Positions 27,101 to 39,589 are shown, counted from the first letter of the stretch. The stretch is DNA of 64,000 nucleotides from Marisa cornuarietis (GCA_004794655.1 SMMW01000606.1:761001-825000); one strand, 5' to 3'. Notes: a model not told the origin generated them from the sequence alone. Made by a program: numbers and translations.

Positions 27101-30100
27101 TGCACCCCACAGATCATCACCATTTAGACCCACGTACAATCAATTGCTTCATACACACACCACTATAGAATTCAGAAATCATGTCTGAAACAGAAAAGGA
27201 TTGCCTCCTTCTCTTGGTCCTTCAAGCAGGCACACTGAATCAGTGGAAAAATGGGACCTGGCAGAGCTCTTCTGATAAAATATGCAAATCATTTTGACTC
27301 AAATCTGTAGACAGGTATGCACATGGCCTTCAAGTGGCATTAAATATTTGTGTTAGCTAACTAGGGAGCCAGCTCGTAAATGGTCTTTTGTGGATGGAGG
27401 CATAATGCTTTCCTTCATTTTTATTCTTCAGAAGCAGAGCATGAATACAAACTGACCCAGAGAGCCTTGAAAAGCAAAGACTCAGTTGATCAAAAAGGTG
27501 GGTATCCAGAAAAGAATTGATTTCTCTGTCAGCATCATGTCCAGGGCTTTACTTTGAGCAACTGTTGCTTGAGTGTGACTGGAGAAATAAGTCTGTTCAA
27601 AGAGATTACTTAGAGACACTTTTACCTCAGGGCCCATAGAAGCTTTAATGAAGCTTTAATTTGTCCATCCTCATCAGATATTGCTGGAAAGTGGTGCAGG
27701 GAGTTTTGTGTTAATGGTGTTGCTGTCATCACCTGTGGTTCTAGCTATGTCCTAACAATAGCTTTTAATTCATTTCATTTATGTTTGGACATTGTAGAAT
27801 AGGGCGACAGTTGTTTGATGAATTGAAACCATTGGCTCATTTGAACAATGACATGAAGAAAGTTGTGATTATAATTAAACTATAGCTGTTGAAATAGCAG
27901 AAGGGCCACAGAAGCTTGATAGTTTTTAAAGCATACTACTTTATACCATAGATATATAAAAAATAGTTTCTGGTGATAGCTGTCAAAGTGGCTGACAAAA
28001 TACAGAAGGAGATGACAGCAAAGAGAAGTGAGGTGGACAACATGAGATCTAAACTTCGAAAACTGGAGGAGAAGTATGAGACATTAGCAAAGGTAAAATA
28101 ACATTTCCTTGTTAAATGCTTTTGGTTCAGAGGAATTTTGAAAATTTTTTTTGCAATAATTTTTAAATGAAAGATTGTTTTAAAAGAGTAATTTCTGGAG
28201 AATGATTTAGGGAGAAATTCCTGGCATAATGGTGAAATTGACAATCAATTCTTGATAATGCATGGTATTTTTAAAAGGTCTAGCTGGATATTGTACACAA
28301 CATCAGATGCTTACAGTTATATCAAGTGAATTTCTTTTCATTACCATTGACATATGCTTGGGACAGAGAACTGAAATAATAAATCTGCTTGTATATTCCA
28401 TTTAAATGAATGCACAGGAGAAAACAATGGTTGAAAGAGACAAGGACAGCTTGAAGTCCTCACTGGCACAGTCTCTTCTTCACAGCAACCATTTGACAGA
28501 AGAGCTGGCGGCTAGTCAGGCCCAGAATGGTCAGCTCTCCAAGCAGGTTAAGCTGCTGCAGGACAAGTTAGAGAAGGTATCCCAAATGTAGTCTGCCCAG
28601 TTGTATGTGGTGATGCTTGTTCGCCCAAGATTTTCACGAGTGCCACAAAATCTGTTTCTTAAGTACCTCACCAGCTGTCTAATCTTCTATCATTTGGCCT
28701 AGAACAGTGCTTATTTTTTGCTGCTTTTCTTTCCAAGGTGCATTTTGACACAAACCAGTTTATAGCATATTTGAATATAAATTTTTATAGATATATACAT
28801 CGCATTGTGCTTATATAGTGATCCAGTGTGCTTTGACGTTTTATGTAGTAGGTCTGCAAGTCAAATAGAGAGCTAGTTCATGATACCATCAGTAGTCAAG
28901 CTCATGCTCTTTCATTTTCTCTTTTCATATCCATTAAACATGTATTAGCCAACAATGCTTCAGAATACTAAGGCTTTACCTGCTGGTTCCAGCATTTTAC
29001 CCTCCAAAAAAAGGAATCTGTACTTTATAGTTTTGAAGCTGTTAAGTATTGCACAAACCACCGATCAAAAAGTAATTCATTCTCTGACTTAAGGTGCCTT
29101 TTTATTTCCTTTAGAAAGGATTATGAAAGCCGTGATGGGTTTTGGAACTTTACAGTTCAGTCACTTTCTCTTAGTGAATGTTTCCATACCTGATCTTCCA
29201 TTTTCACCTGCCTACAAAATTTGTGAAACATCGGGTCTTTTACTAAACTGATCCAGAGAGCTTTGATGATTTCTCTGATAACTACAGGAAGCCATCAAAA
29301 GTGCTTCATCGCAAGCTCAGCTGGAGCAGTATGAACAAGAGATTGCTACATTAAAAATTAGACATCAGCTGAATCTCAAGGTATTTAGTCTCACACTCAA
29401 TCTCCTTATCACGGACTGTTCTATTGGCTTTTACTTAATGCTGGTTAACACGTAGGTCTAGCATGTCAGTGGTCTTCCTCTAATGCTGGTTCATCTTCAA
29501 TATCTCTACTAATACAGATTTAATCATCATTGAGTGCCTGTCTTCTGAAAATCATTACTACTTAAAACTTTTTGTCTGTAACAAATGCACAGAAAAAATT
29601 ACGTAAAAAATTATTGCTTATTTAGCTTTGCTTATAATATGGTATTGGTATCATTCTTATTAAAGTTAAATGAAGCTCTTGTGTATACCAATATTTTTTT
29701 AATTATACATGATGCTGAACTGAGGAATGTTAATTTTCTACAGAGAGAAAAGCAGAAAAGTAAATACAAATACTAAATAAGGCAATGAAATGAAGTCGAA
29801 TTAAACCTGATATTATGAATTTACTGTGGCAAAAATGAGAACAGTAAGCTGCATGATCTTCAGGAAACAGAGCAGATGACACAGAATCGCGTGGTTCCTG
29901 GAGTGTCCTGGGTGGTTTCAACAGCTAACAAAGATAGTGGCACATGCAGTTCTTCAAATTCTCCCCGACTGACAGAGGGCAGCTGTGATACACCTCCTCA
30001 GAAGATGATCACCAACAAGCAGAAAACTGACAGCAACAAGGTTAAAATCTGAAAAGTTTGGGGCTTTGTTTTCCTCTTTTTTGTTTCAAGAACACATTTA

Positions 30101-33100
30101 CATCTGCGACGTTAAAGCAAGCTTCAGGCATGGTTAAGCAGTTTCAAGCTTATCATCTCAAACTAGCTATATGATCTAAAGCAATTTAGATGCTGTTTGG
30201 GCTTTTACACAATGATTGGAGATATGCTCGCTAGTAATATTTTTTCTTACTCTCCTACTGAACCTTGGCTTTTTTGCCAGAGCAGTTGACCTGAGGTATT
30301 ATGGGTGCCCATATGCTGAGATTGTGTGACTATGAAAATTTACGAGATCATGGATGATTTCTGTCAGGTGTTACATGCCACAGATATGTCCTGTTTTAAG
30401 AAGATGCCATGTGTTATTTTCAAGAGGATTGTGCAAGTTAGCATTAAAGATGAAGTCTGCCTTTGGACAGAAATTGCTGCTGACTTCTAAAACATGCTGT
30501 GAATTATGCCGTTTCACAACAACCTTGTCATGATCGAATTTGTGATACATTGTGCAGCAAACAGCAGACAGATACATGGAAGCAGGAAGAGAGTTAAAGG
30601 CCTTGTTGGGAGAGATGCGGCAAATGATAGTTGCTCAAAAAAAGCTGAACATGAATTCACGAGAGAGACCTCTATGGGCACACTCCTCACCTGCCCCAGC
30701 CAGAACTGACAGCTTCAAGTGAGTTAGTTCTGAGAGTGAAATTCATGTTACAGTGTTTTCTGTTACCAAATGATGGCCATTGAAATTTATTTGAAACTAG
30801 TTCTTTTTTGAAATTCTAAAAAAGGAAGTGTACTTACCAATACATGATATTCTTTAAGTAATCAGATTAATCTGGGAGTATTAATGGTATTTTTTAAATA
30901 TTCCCACCCGTGAATGCCAATGTCTTCATAGCTATAACTCAATTGGGTCGGCACACCCACATTGAATGAGTTAAGTCCACTTCTTTGTGGAGTCTAGATT
31001 ACCTCACTGACCCCAATTTATCTATGTCTCTAGTGATTTTACTTTTAAACCCTGTACATAAATATTGGTGCTCCTTAAGGGACAGTACTCTCTCTTTTTT
31101 TTTTTTTTGTCTTGTATACGGCTCAGTGTAGACACAGAAATGAAGACTGCCCACGTTTTAATTTTCAGACACTGGACTTAAGGGACTGATTTCCAACAAT
31201 GACAACAAAATGAAAAGACTGATCACTTTGTTGCATTATGTGATGATAATTATAGAGTTGATTATTGATTTTAGGAAAGAGGGTTATTTTTTATAAGAAA
31301 AATAAGTTATTTAAGTTATTTAGTAAAGCTATTAATAAGTTATTAAAGGAGAAGTAGTAAAAGACTGGAGAGTTACAAATATTTAGGCACAATTATCTAT
31401 GATAAACTTACTTGAAAAACTCATGTACATGATGTTAAGAAGAAAGTACATAGCCACCTGTACTGTCTGAGAAAGCTGAAGTCTAGCCTGCTGGGCTTGG
31501 GCACACTGCCAAGCAGGACAAGCATTAACTGAACAAGAACAAAAAATAAGCAGGAGGAGCAATTAGGAAAGGGCAGAACAATATAGAGACAGTGTATGAC
31601 AAGGATTTTAGCCTGTGTAGATGTTTTATGTTACTGTTGGCAAACAATTTCCTAACAAGGATTAAAAAAGATATTTTACATTGTACATTTGTATTTGTTA
31701 TTTAACTGTTCTGGGACTATTAATATAAATGATATTTTAGTGCAAATGATACATTTTTATCCACAAACCAATAAAGCAAAAGAGAAAATCATTCATCTTG
31801 TTCTAAAAAAAAGTAACTAAATGTTAACCAATGTTTGATTTATTATTTCATAATTTCAAAAGATGTAAAATAATTTACCAGCAGAAGGTCCAGAAGCAGC
31901 TCCCCAGACAAAGGACATCATAGAGTAGCTCCCGTGGAGTGCAGCCGGTCCCTGACCAAGTCGCACCCTCTTCAATCCGAGATCTCCAGCATAACAGCGG
32001 GTAATTTTATTTTGTACTTCTCTTTGTGTGTGTGTGTGTAAAGTTTAAATAAATGGTGATAAAATTTACAAAGTGCCTAAAATACTGGTATGCCTTAGAA
32101 AGTAGAACATCTGTTGTAATCAGATTAATTAAAGTTTTTCATACTTTCAACTAAATATGGTTGCATAATTGTAAAACAAACCAGTTTGCACAAAAACTTT
32201 CATCTGCTGTTTCGGGTCTTGAAGAATCTTGCATGCATGCACAATTGTTACCTAACTCTTGCGTCTAAGCCTTGTTCTGCTTGAAAAAAAGGAAAGGCTA
32301 CAAGAATGTGCACACAAATTTTTATGTTCAAGTCTCTTTATATAGCTTTCACAGGTTGCTGAGAAGTCAGAAACTTCACATTCAGTGACCACAAAACAGA
32401 TAAGCAACAGTGAAAAAACTGTGGATGCCACAATGCGGTTTATTCAAAATATTTCACAAAAGAGTGCTTCATGATAGGGTGCTGTATGTGCAAGGAAAAG
32501 GGGCGTTCCCTGTTTGTCACATCTTGAGCTGGATATGAATGACATGGCTCACCTAAAAATGTTAAGAACCTCTTCAGAGATCCCAAACTTAAAAAAAAAT
32601 TTTTTGGGGATTCCATTTTGTATTTTTGATAATAGATGAATCTTGCTTAAAAATTAAAAAGGCTTGTTACATCTAGAATCGGTGTTACATTAGCGTTAAT
32701 TCATAAAACAAAGGAAAAATCAGGTATAAAAATAATGAAAACAAAAAAATATATGTGCAGAACATATAATTGTTACTTTGTACATGCCATAGATATATCT
32801 GAATTGTTTTACGTATTAATAATGTTGTTGGTGTCATTGCACTTGTTTTGCTTTACAGGCGGCAAGTAACAAAATTATTGTGACTGTGACCTACTACAAT
32901 TTTTTTGTGTATATACAATTTTTTATGAATTAAATAATAAAAAATAAATTTACGTCATCTATACCACTATGTACTTTAATTTTTCTTTTTAAAATGGGCT
33001 ACCAACTAAAGAGTGAATCGTGAAAGTTTAGTTTTCTCAGAGCTACTTAAACATCAATACTTTTAGAGGAAGGGGATAAAGTGGTGTGTTAGAAAAAATG

Positions 33101-36100
33101 GTGTGGGACTTCAGTTAAGACATGTTCTCCATATTTGGGGAGGTTGGTTCGATGTTGATGTGTGTCAGAGAAAGCTCCCTTTGCAGAGCTTTTATTGTGT
33201 ATGGCCTTGGTAGATATGAATAAAGGTGAATATCAGAGACTCTGTCATATACCAATATAATGGAGGTGGTAAATAATAGAAGTGTATCGCATCATTTTTA
33301 ACATCCTTTTGAAAAAGGTTTTTTGATGTTGAATTACTTCTCAAGGCATTAGGCATTCACTCGAATCATTGGATGGACTTCATGTGGTCCATTCTGATAT
33401 CTCAGTTGTGCATCTATGGTGGTCAGTGCCACATGTATGCTGGGTTTCAATGATTTATCCTATTTATTGTAAAGTCTGCACAGGTTGGGCTTACACTAAT
33501 AGTTTTGTGAACAAATTTGTAATTGACAGTGTTGTAAGCTTGGTGAGATCAGGTTCTTCATGAAACGAGAGAGTTCTTCATGAAGAGGAGATACAGCAGA
33601 ATACATGAAGCACCAGAAAATGGAGATGAAGCGATTAGTTAATGCGTGAAATCTGTATCATATTTTATGTAGATACAAACAGGGTTATTTTTGTTTTGGA
33701 AATTAGTACAGGATAACAGTAATATAAATTTGTGCCTTCTGTAATAAGTGTCATTAAAAAAAGAATGTTGGGAGAGACTGATGCTGCTAATATATATGCA
33801 CCAAAAGAGTTTTAGCACATAAAGCATCTTTCTAGTGATGATCATGTAATCATTCATCTTCAAAAGGCAAATAAACGGGTAAAAATTTATAATTGCTATG
33901 ACTAATGTGTGTATTTTGCTGTTAAGACATTATACCTTTTAAAGCTTTATTTTGTTGTTGTTGATTTGGCAATTCAGTATACACTGTAAACTATCCCCAA
34001 AACATTATGATGTAAATTCACAGCCACTTGATGTTTTCTTGTGCTTTTCTCCCATTAGGTACAAGGTCTAATCCTTACTCACCCAGCAGACGCAGGCGAA
34101 GCTTATCTTCAGAAGCTGACTCACAGGGATCAAGTTTTGTGTCTGGGAAAAGCCCCTCTATTTGTACCACTCCACCTGCTTCATCAACCAGTCTCTCTTT
34201 TGTGCTGCAAGGTAGTTTGTCTTCCTGTGCCACATTTTCTAATACTGACTGCCTGTGGTGACTTAAATTGTGGACAAAAACTTAGAGTTCTTAGCTCACT
34301 AGCTGATTTGTTTAAATTTATAATGTATTTTTAGTGTTTAATATTTTTCTTTAAATATTTTTAGAATATTTTTCAACATTAAATTATGAGATCATCATGT
34401 TTATGAAGGAGGGGACGGACTATTTAGTGTGCCAGACACCCAGGAACTATGTCGCCGACTCGAGGAGAAGATTTCTCATCTCACTCGCATGGGCAATAAT
34501 CTCCAGCAGGAAAATCAGGGTATGAAACTCTTGGCATGTTATAATCATTTCAGCATGCTAGCTTCCCTTCCATGAAAACAGCCTGAAAAATTGCTAGCGT
34601 TAATTGATGACTGTATTTCTCACCGTAGTTTCTCTGCGCTGCTGGTCATCTTTTCACCACATCAAATGCTTGACACACATATAATGTGTGCAGACCACAC
34701 CTAGGTGGATAAGTAAGTATCCTGTCATGTTTTCAGCATGCAGTCTTGCAGAACCAATGGTCGCACCAGCTCTGTTTATCCATTTATTATTCTGATGGAA
34801 AGGAGGCATCACAGGTTGTCATGAATATGATGAGAGTATATCTATTATTTGTTAGTGGCATGGACATAGCAATAGTGCCTATACAGCGTATACATTGTTA
34901 TATATACATATGTGTGTATGGAGAAGTGATATGTTTATTGCTCACAGTTACTTTTGTTAAAGCCGCTAAGTGTATTTTGCCTTTACTTTTTTTATTTTTC
35001 GCCGTACATACAAATTAGTAGATTAAGAATACATGCAGGCAAAGACGTAAATCAATAGAAATGGTAATGAAACGAAAACTGAAAAATCGATCTATTTAAG
35101 GTCCATTTTCAGACAATAACAAAGCTTAATCAGGTCGGATTTATTTTTTAGAGAATGCGTTGTCTTTGAGAAAAACTAAAACTTTTAGATCTACTTTATG
35201 AAGTTGTAAAAGGATGCAAAGACTCACACAGCTCTGCAGCCTCCCACTTATTCTCTAACTTCTTTTACTTCTGGCCTTTGTGACAATCTGTCACTTGATG
35301 TATCTGTGCATATATGTGCACGTATATGTGCAAGACAAGATTAGTTAAATTAATTATGTTGTCCTGGTGAAAAGCTGAAGGGTTCTTATCTGTAATCTCA
35401 CCCCCTCCCTATTTTCTGTCCCTACGTACAGGCCTGGCAGCTTTGCCGTAAACATAGCCTTGGCTGTTGGCTCAGCTTTGTAAAACATGTTCCCTTCCCC
35501 CAACTCTCTCTTTACTCTATCCGTCTTCCTCTCCCTCTCTACCAGCCTGTTAAACGCACGAGCGCGCGCGCGCACACACACACACACTGCCGTTTCCTTC
35601 CCATTCACTCTCATCGCTTCACATTAACATGTACGCAGTGGTAATGTTCGATTCTTTTGCATACCTACGTGTACGTGCAATAGGTGGGATGTGGGATGAC
35701 ACCGACGAATGCGGGCGTAGTGAAAGAGATGTGCGCCTTGCAAAGCATATCAGGGTAGCTGTACATCTGATCCCCTACGCCGTATAATGCCGTGAGTGAA
35801 CCCAGTATCCCTCTGCGACATTTAGAAAACTAAAAGGACAAGGGACACAGATCAGGGGCCAGTTGCACAACACATTTCTAATTTTAAACACTTTTAGGCC
35901 TTAACTCTATTTAGATAATTAGTTTAAAATGCACACCACAATTTTTGAATTTTTAAAATTTAAACTGCTTTAAATAAGATAAAGTTATTTAAGTCTGACT
36001 TTCCGTCCTGTCAGTACAATTTTTTGTATGTTTTTCTGCAATCCATCAAAATGGCTAAAAAGAGATTTTGCTTCTTTAGAACAGTTTTAAGGTTTAGAAA

Positions 36101-37343
36101 CGTGTTGTGCAACTGGCCCCAGGACGCACGAAAAGTAATTTATCTTGATGAGTTCTCGTCAGAGGGGAAACAAACAGTACTAACTTTTCTCTTTTAAGCA
36201 GGTTAGCATGTCAGTAAAATTGACAGTTCTTGAACGTAGAGGGTAGATAGTAGCTCATGACGTTCAGATTAGGTCAAAGGTGGGGCTGGTCAGGTTAGAG
36301 GAACTCTTCGCTGCAAGAGGGAAAGTCCTAGCATAATGGTGGGCATGATGATTCCTAACCGATTCTTCGTACTAAGCCCTGATTTTAGATTAGACCCATA
36401 CTTTTCTTCTTCCTTATCCTTCAAAGAACCTAAGAGCCTCGTCTGGTCTCACCCACTCACCCATCTGTTTCCTCGGGACAGTATAGAGCCCCTCTTGTTG
36501 CAAAAGGGTGGGTCGTTTTGCGACGTGATGAAATGGAGACGGCCAAATGGATCCTGTCTGGTGCATTTGCGTGTTGTAAATCTTAGGGCAAAAGCCTATA
36601 GTCGCTTCACTGCGAGAATCCCTGATATATGGTCATGCAGAAAGAGCCTTCTTGCAGGGATGTAGCTCACTTTGCAACGGCTTTCGCAGAGTAACCCACT
36701 CTTGCAAGTACAGTGCTATGTCGCAAGAGTACGTTAGGGAAACGCCTACATAACTTCCGTGGAATGAGTACAGAATCCAGCTTTTACCTTTAAACTGAGA
36801 CCTGTCAGTTTGTTATGGCAAGAGGAATATTTATTGTTGTGTCATAATCAGTATGTTTCCTCCCTCCTATTATCATGCTGTCTTTTTTCAGTGTAAAATA
36901 ATTTATTGTGCCACTGTGTTTTTTATCTGTCTTTTTATGCGAAATCTATGTCTTTCTCGTCATCCCAGTGGTGTAAGCGTGCCTTTATTTTTTTCTCTAA
37001 TCCAACTTACCATATATTTTGATCTTGCTGTATTTCTGGAAATGCTGTCCAGTTTCCTGTTCGTTTCCTGATTTTCCCCAAATCTGCCATTGTTTATTTA
37101 CTTTTTTTTTTTTTACTTCGGCGAATCACCTATGACTTTCATCTTACAGGAAGCAATGCACTGTGTTTTTGTCTTGCTATTTTGAATCAAATTTCCTTTT
37201 CCCGGGCATTCTGTGCAAATAGCCCTTTTAAAAAAAAAAGTTTTCTGTCTTCTGCAGAAATGGCCCAGTTGATCTCGACACAAGGAGAGAAGCTGGAGTT
37301 AGTTCGCAAGAACGAGCGGCAGATGAGTGACCATCTCAGATGA
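15215..37343 (+). CDS. CCDC158: CCDC158 orthologue, long coiled-coil protein (28 coding exons, 1,269 aa)
   Basis: Coding exons chosen by AG/GT borders and unbroken phase: 15215-15506, 16733-16773, 17545-17633, 17965-18153, 19063-19132, 19237-19346, 20170-20260, 20711-20950, 21316-21392, 21860-21892, 22169-22279, 22369-22483, 23401-23520, 23681-23878, 24545-24750, 25044-25277, 25586-25745, 26337-26535, 27432-27497, 27980-28092, 28418-28576, 29288-29380, 29864-30040, 30558-30718, 31885-32000, 34059-34211, 34409-34519, 37258-37343. They total 3,810 nt. The start is the first ATG of an open exon; the end is TGA at 37341. Residues 1-200 are Ser/Thr-rich, about 204-1000 are nearly continuous coiled coil, 1010-1205 are a Ser-rich tail, and 1215-1260 are a final short coil. 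Segments matching my memory of vertebrate CCDC158 include HLERALKESQ, EVERLERMLEIVKQE, QKEMTAKRSEVD and the terminal CRRLEEKISHL block. The human protein is about 1,113 aa. Molecular function is not established. No exon carries a stop or frameshift. Confidence 0.86.
15770..16480 (-). mobile_element. Tigger/pogo-type transposase relic in CCDC158 intron 1
   Basis: On the minus strand, broken frames encode KKWMQLWSGRQ, then a segment that in a shifted frame reads like the DNCTAH motif, then FLPSIMTPNLQPLDQGTINNF, the well-known LQPLDQG block of the Tigger/Jerky/CENP-B DDE transposase family, followed by KMPYWELVVIKL. Several frameshifts show it is dead. The left part (15770-15960) is Ser/Asp-rich and may be the family's C-terminal tail. 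The inverted ends were not found. Confidence 0.75.
18712..18977 (-). mobile_element. Diverged copy of the tRNA-derived SINE, in CCDC158 intron 4
   Basis: The block CTGTATGGAGTTACATAGCC followed by AGCTGGGTTGACTGGGG matches the element at 11356-11642, in the same order and strand. Its tRNA-like head is more decayed, and on the element strand the tail is T-rich, as in the other copy. Confidence 0.7.
19063..29380 (+). CDS. CCDC158: CCDC158 exons 5-22: central coiled-coil rod
   Basis: Eighteen exons encode roughly residues 204-1002. The sequence is dominated by Glu, Lys, Gln, Leu and Arg with heptad-like Leu spacing and almost no Pro or Gly, as in a long parallel coiled coil. One less helical part is exon 8 (residues 294-374), with an Ala/Leu-rich stretch followed by ERCLKELDDQVS; this lines up with a matching segment of the vertebrate protein (KILRELDTEIS, from memory). 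Exon 10 is a 33-nt microexon (21860-21892) needed to keep phase. Introns here are 86 to about 1,600 bp, and several carry repeats. Confidence 0.85.
21445..21645 (+). mobile_element. tRNA-headed SINE, second family, in CCDC158 intron 9
   Basis: The head reads GGTGGTGCAACGGTTAGTG (A-box region), and GGGTTCAGCTC gives a B-box-like match. Downstream ACAGGGCTGGCTGCCTTGCT and TTGCTGGCTCAGC recur in the fragment at 35383-35525. Confidence 0.5.
21968..22012. repeat. (GT)n(GA)n microsatellite
   Basis: GT dinucleotides passing into GA, within an intron of CCDC158. Confidence 0.85.
22550..23289. mobile_element. Candidate inserted repeat in CCDC158 intron 12, class uncertain
   Basis: About 740 bp of GC-richer sequence sits in an AT-rich intron. 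It starts TGTGGTCTGTGGCGCAATGG, like the head of a tRNA-Arg gene, and ends near TTTTCTACA. TG...CA ends could mean a solo LTR, while the tRNA-like head could mean a SINE. No clean target duplication is visible. The 127-codon ORF inside has no recognisable motif. Confidence 0.3.
29864..37343 (+). CDS. CCDC158: CCDC158 exons 23-28: Ser-rich tail and terminal short coil
   Basis: Exon 24 (30558-30718) carries GRELKALLGEMRQMI, which matches the conserved DLKQLLQELRSVI segment of vertebrate CCDC158. Exons 25 and 26 are Ser/Arg/Pro-rich (RSRSSSPDKG; NPYSPSRRRRSLSS). Exons 27 and 28 encode the last coil (CRRLEEKISHL, then ISTQGEKLELVRKNERQ), which matches the vertebrate C-terminus. Phases agree at each junction. 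The acceptor of exon 27 at 34408/34409 has a weak pyrimidine tract, but no upstream acceptor keeps the frame open. Exon 28 is 2.7 kb away, and I see no convincing AATAAA close to the stop. Confidence 0.8.
31365..31512 (+). mobile_element. Non-LTR reverse transcriptase fragment in a CCDC158 intron
   Basis: The plus strand reads SYKYLGTIIYDKLT, one stop, then HSHLYCLRKLKSS. The KYLGT...D.KL and LR.L blocks are typical of the region just after the reverse-transcriptase core in CR1/L2-like and related LINEs. It is short and interrupted. Confidence 0.7.
32355..32474 (+). other. Possible alternative last exon of CCDC158
   Basis: After the acceptor TATAGCTTTCACAG an open phase-0 stretch of 39 codons (VAEKSETSHSV...SQKSAS) runs to TGA at 32472. 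AATAAA words follow at 32936 and 32943. It cannot follow exon 25, which ends in phase 1, but would fit the phase-0 donors at 30040, 29380 or 28576. I did not include it in the main model. Confidence 0.3.
35383..35525 (+). mobile_element. SINE fragment like the element at 21445
   Basis: ACAGGCCTGGCAGCTTTGCC followed by TTGGCTGTTGGCTCAGC matches the body of the 21445-21645 element in order and spacing. The tRNA-like head is not clear. A GC/CA microsatellite follows at about 35553-35587. Confidence 0.5.
35855..36120. mobile_element. MITE, 266 bp, with 19-bp terminal inverted repeats
   Basis: The left end GGGGCCAGTTGCACAACAC is matched exactly in inverted form at the right end. Inside is AT-rich, with TTTAAA-like words in inverted arrangement. 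The target duplication is unclear, so the superfamily is left open. It lies in the last intron of CCDC158. Confidence 0.85.
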
Positions 37344-38622
37344 CCCTGCCGTCGCCGTCGCTCCCTGGGGGAGTCTGCAGTCCTTGGCATGTTCCTACGT
37401 CTAAAAACCCAAAGACAGATAACCCAGCGGCTCGTTACATTTAACCCCTTCAGAGCCTATGCGTGTGTACCTCAGGAAGATTTCAAACTGCACGCAAGGT
37501 TGAAAACTTTGGACTCGAAACTTTTGTAATCACCGTTAAAAAAATAACACTGACTCAACCAAAGACTACGTAAGTTTATTTAAAAAAAGATACTTGATAG
37601 CATGTAGAAAGATTTTAAACAGCGGTTGCGTGTCAGTGCACCTAAATTTTGTTTTAAATTGGTATCCTGTTAGATGCAGTGATGATGGTTGTAGACTGTA
37701 GACAATGAGTGCTATTTTCCCACGACACTCCTAAAGTGTTTGAGTTAGCTGTAAGGACATTAACGTCCTTCCGTGCTTTCCGTCTGAACCAATGAGCGGT
37801 GTCAATCGCAAATGTCACATTATTTTGCTACCTCGGAAATTATCTCTCATTGCCCCCAGCAAACGGGACTTATTGCTCACCAAACTATGGATATGATGGC
37901 TTAAGAAAACTTGACATTCCGCATTAGTAACCTTATTGCTGTTGGAACTGATGCTTAAAAACATTATTTTAAAGTTTGATCGTGAATAATCTCCTTTGGT
38001 TGTTCATCTAGAGAAGTTGCAGACAATTGTGGACAACCTAAGTGGGGGGTTTTCTTATTTTTTTCTTTGCGTTTCTCCACCCCCACTTTTTATGGGAAGT
38101 GAGACAAATAACTGTTGTAACTGCATGCGACATTATAAGTTGTCTGCCGTTGTTTAGTAACGTTTACCATTCGCGTCGAAATTCCATGTCCCCCCCCCCC
38201 TTTTCAGATCGCCGCAAATTCAGCATAGCATAGATCAGTGTCTCGCTTCAGGGGGCTTGAGGCGAAGGTACATTACAGCCTCATTTGTCCGGCACGTCTT
38301 AGCTGCTGATATATTATGATGGCAGTATTATCGCGTCCCATGTTTTGTTTCTGCTTCATAAGTGCTATGGTCGCTGAGACAAAGCAAGGCTAGAAAAAGG
38401 GAATAACAACCCAAAAATGTAGATTGCTAGACAACTAACAGTTCTTTCCTGGGTGTTCGTGTATGCTGACGTATGTACGTAACGCGCCTTGAGCACTGTC
38501 ATCGGTGGCGGGGAAAACCGCTCTTCCTTCTTTGCTGCATTCTGCTCCATCGCTGTCGCCCTTTTTACGATCGCTCCTTCTACCATACTGTCGTTTTCTC
38601 TTTCTCTGTCTTCTTCACTCCC

Positions 38623-38630
38623 TCACATAC

Positions 38631-38666
<36 letters not shown>
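38623..38666. repeat. (CA)n microsatellite
   Basis: Near-perfect CA run. Confidence 0.9.
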
Positions 38667-38668
<2 letters not shown>

Positions 38669-39588
38669 ACACAGAGTCATCGTCCTTCTACATTACAGTT
38701 TGTGTAGAAAAGCAGTTTGGAGGCATCGTCCTTTAGTCTCCGTAATAATGGCGCTAGTTGGCGGCATTAACTTCGACCCTACCTCACCACTAACAGGCTA
38801 TGAACCTTGAAGTCTGTCATGTCCAGACTGTGTACGAGGCAGGACGGAGGTAGCCTGTCGGATGCTTAAAATACTGATTTTGTCTGACACTTCCCCGTAT
38901 TGCACTGCTGTTCTCTGGGTTTTTCGCACAAAAGTGAGTAAATAAGGGCTCCGAGTCAATAGTCCGCTTCAGCTGTAGGTTAATGTCATCATTATTCTCT
39001 TCCTGCTTCCCTCATCTTTCTGTACAACCTCCCCCCCCCTTCTCCCACCTTTGCTACTCCCACGCTTTGTATCATTCACTATCACGCACGCTCTTTCACA
39101 CCTGCATGCTTTATGATAAACCGCGGGTGTCCATGTTCACGAACTCACGAATGACATCCTTGTACAGATTCGCTGTCCTCGATAGTCGATTTCCCTGCAC
39201 CTCTTGTACACCTACCCACCCCCAGTATTCCTACCGCTGTCGTGCCTTTTCGGCTCGTGTCGTTGAAAGGATGGCTGCAAAAGCTTTGCCTGTGTCGGAG
39301 TCGCCCACATTCCCTGGGCAGCCAATCAGGGCGCTAAGAAAGTTTACTTTTCGAACACAGATCTGTGGACCTTTCAATCCACTTCTTCCCAGATCTTCTG
39401 GAAGCTGTGTAATGGAAAGATTAGATACGTCTGCCTGGCCAGAAAAATCAATCCCATGCTTGCGCGCTTTGCTTTCTGCTCATCTCTGGAATCGTTGTCT
39501 TAAAGTTTAGAATAGGGGATCGAACAGGGGTAGGTAATCGTAGGGTATGTGCAGCAAGTATGTGGAGTATTCACCTCAGTCACGGAAT

Positions 39589-39589
39589 T

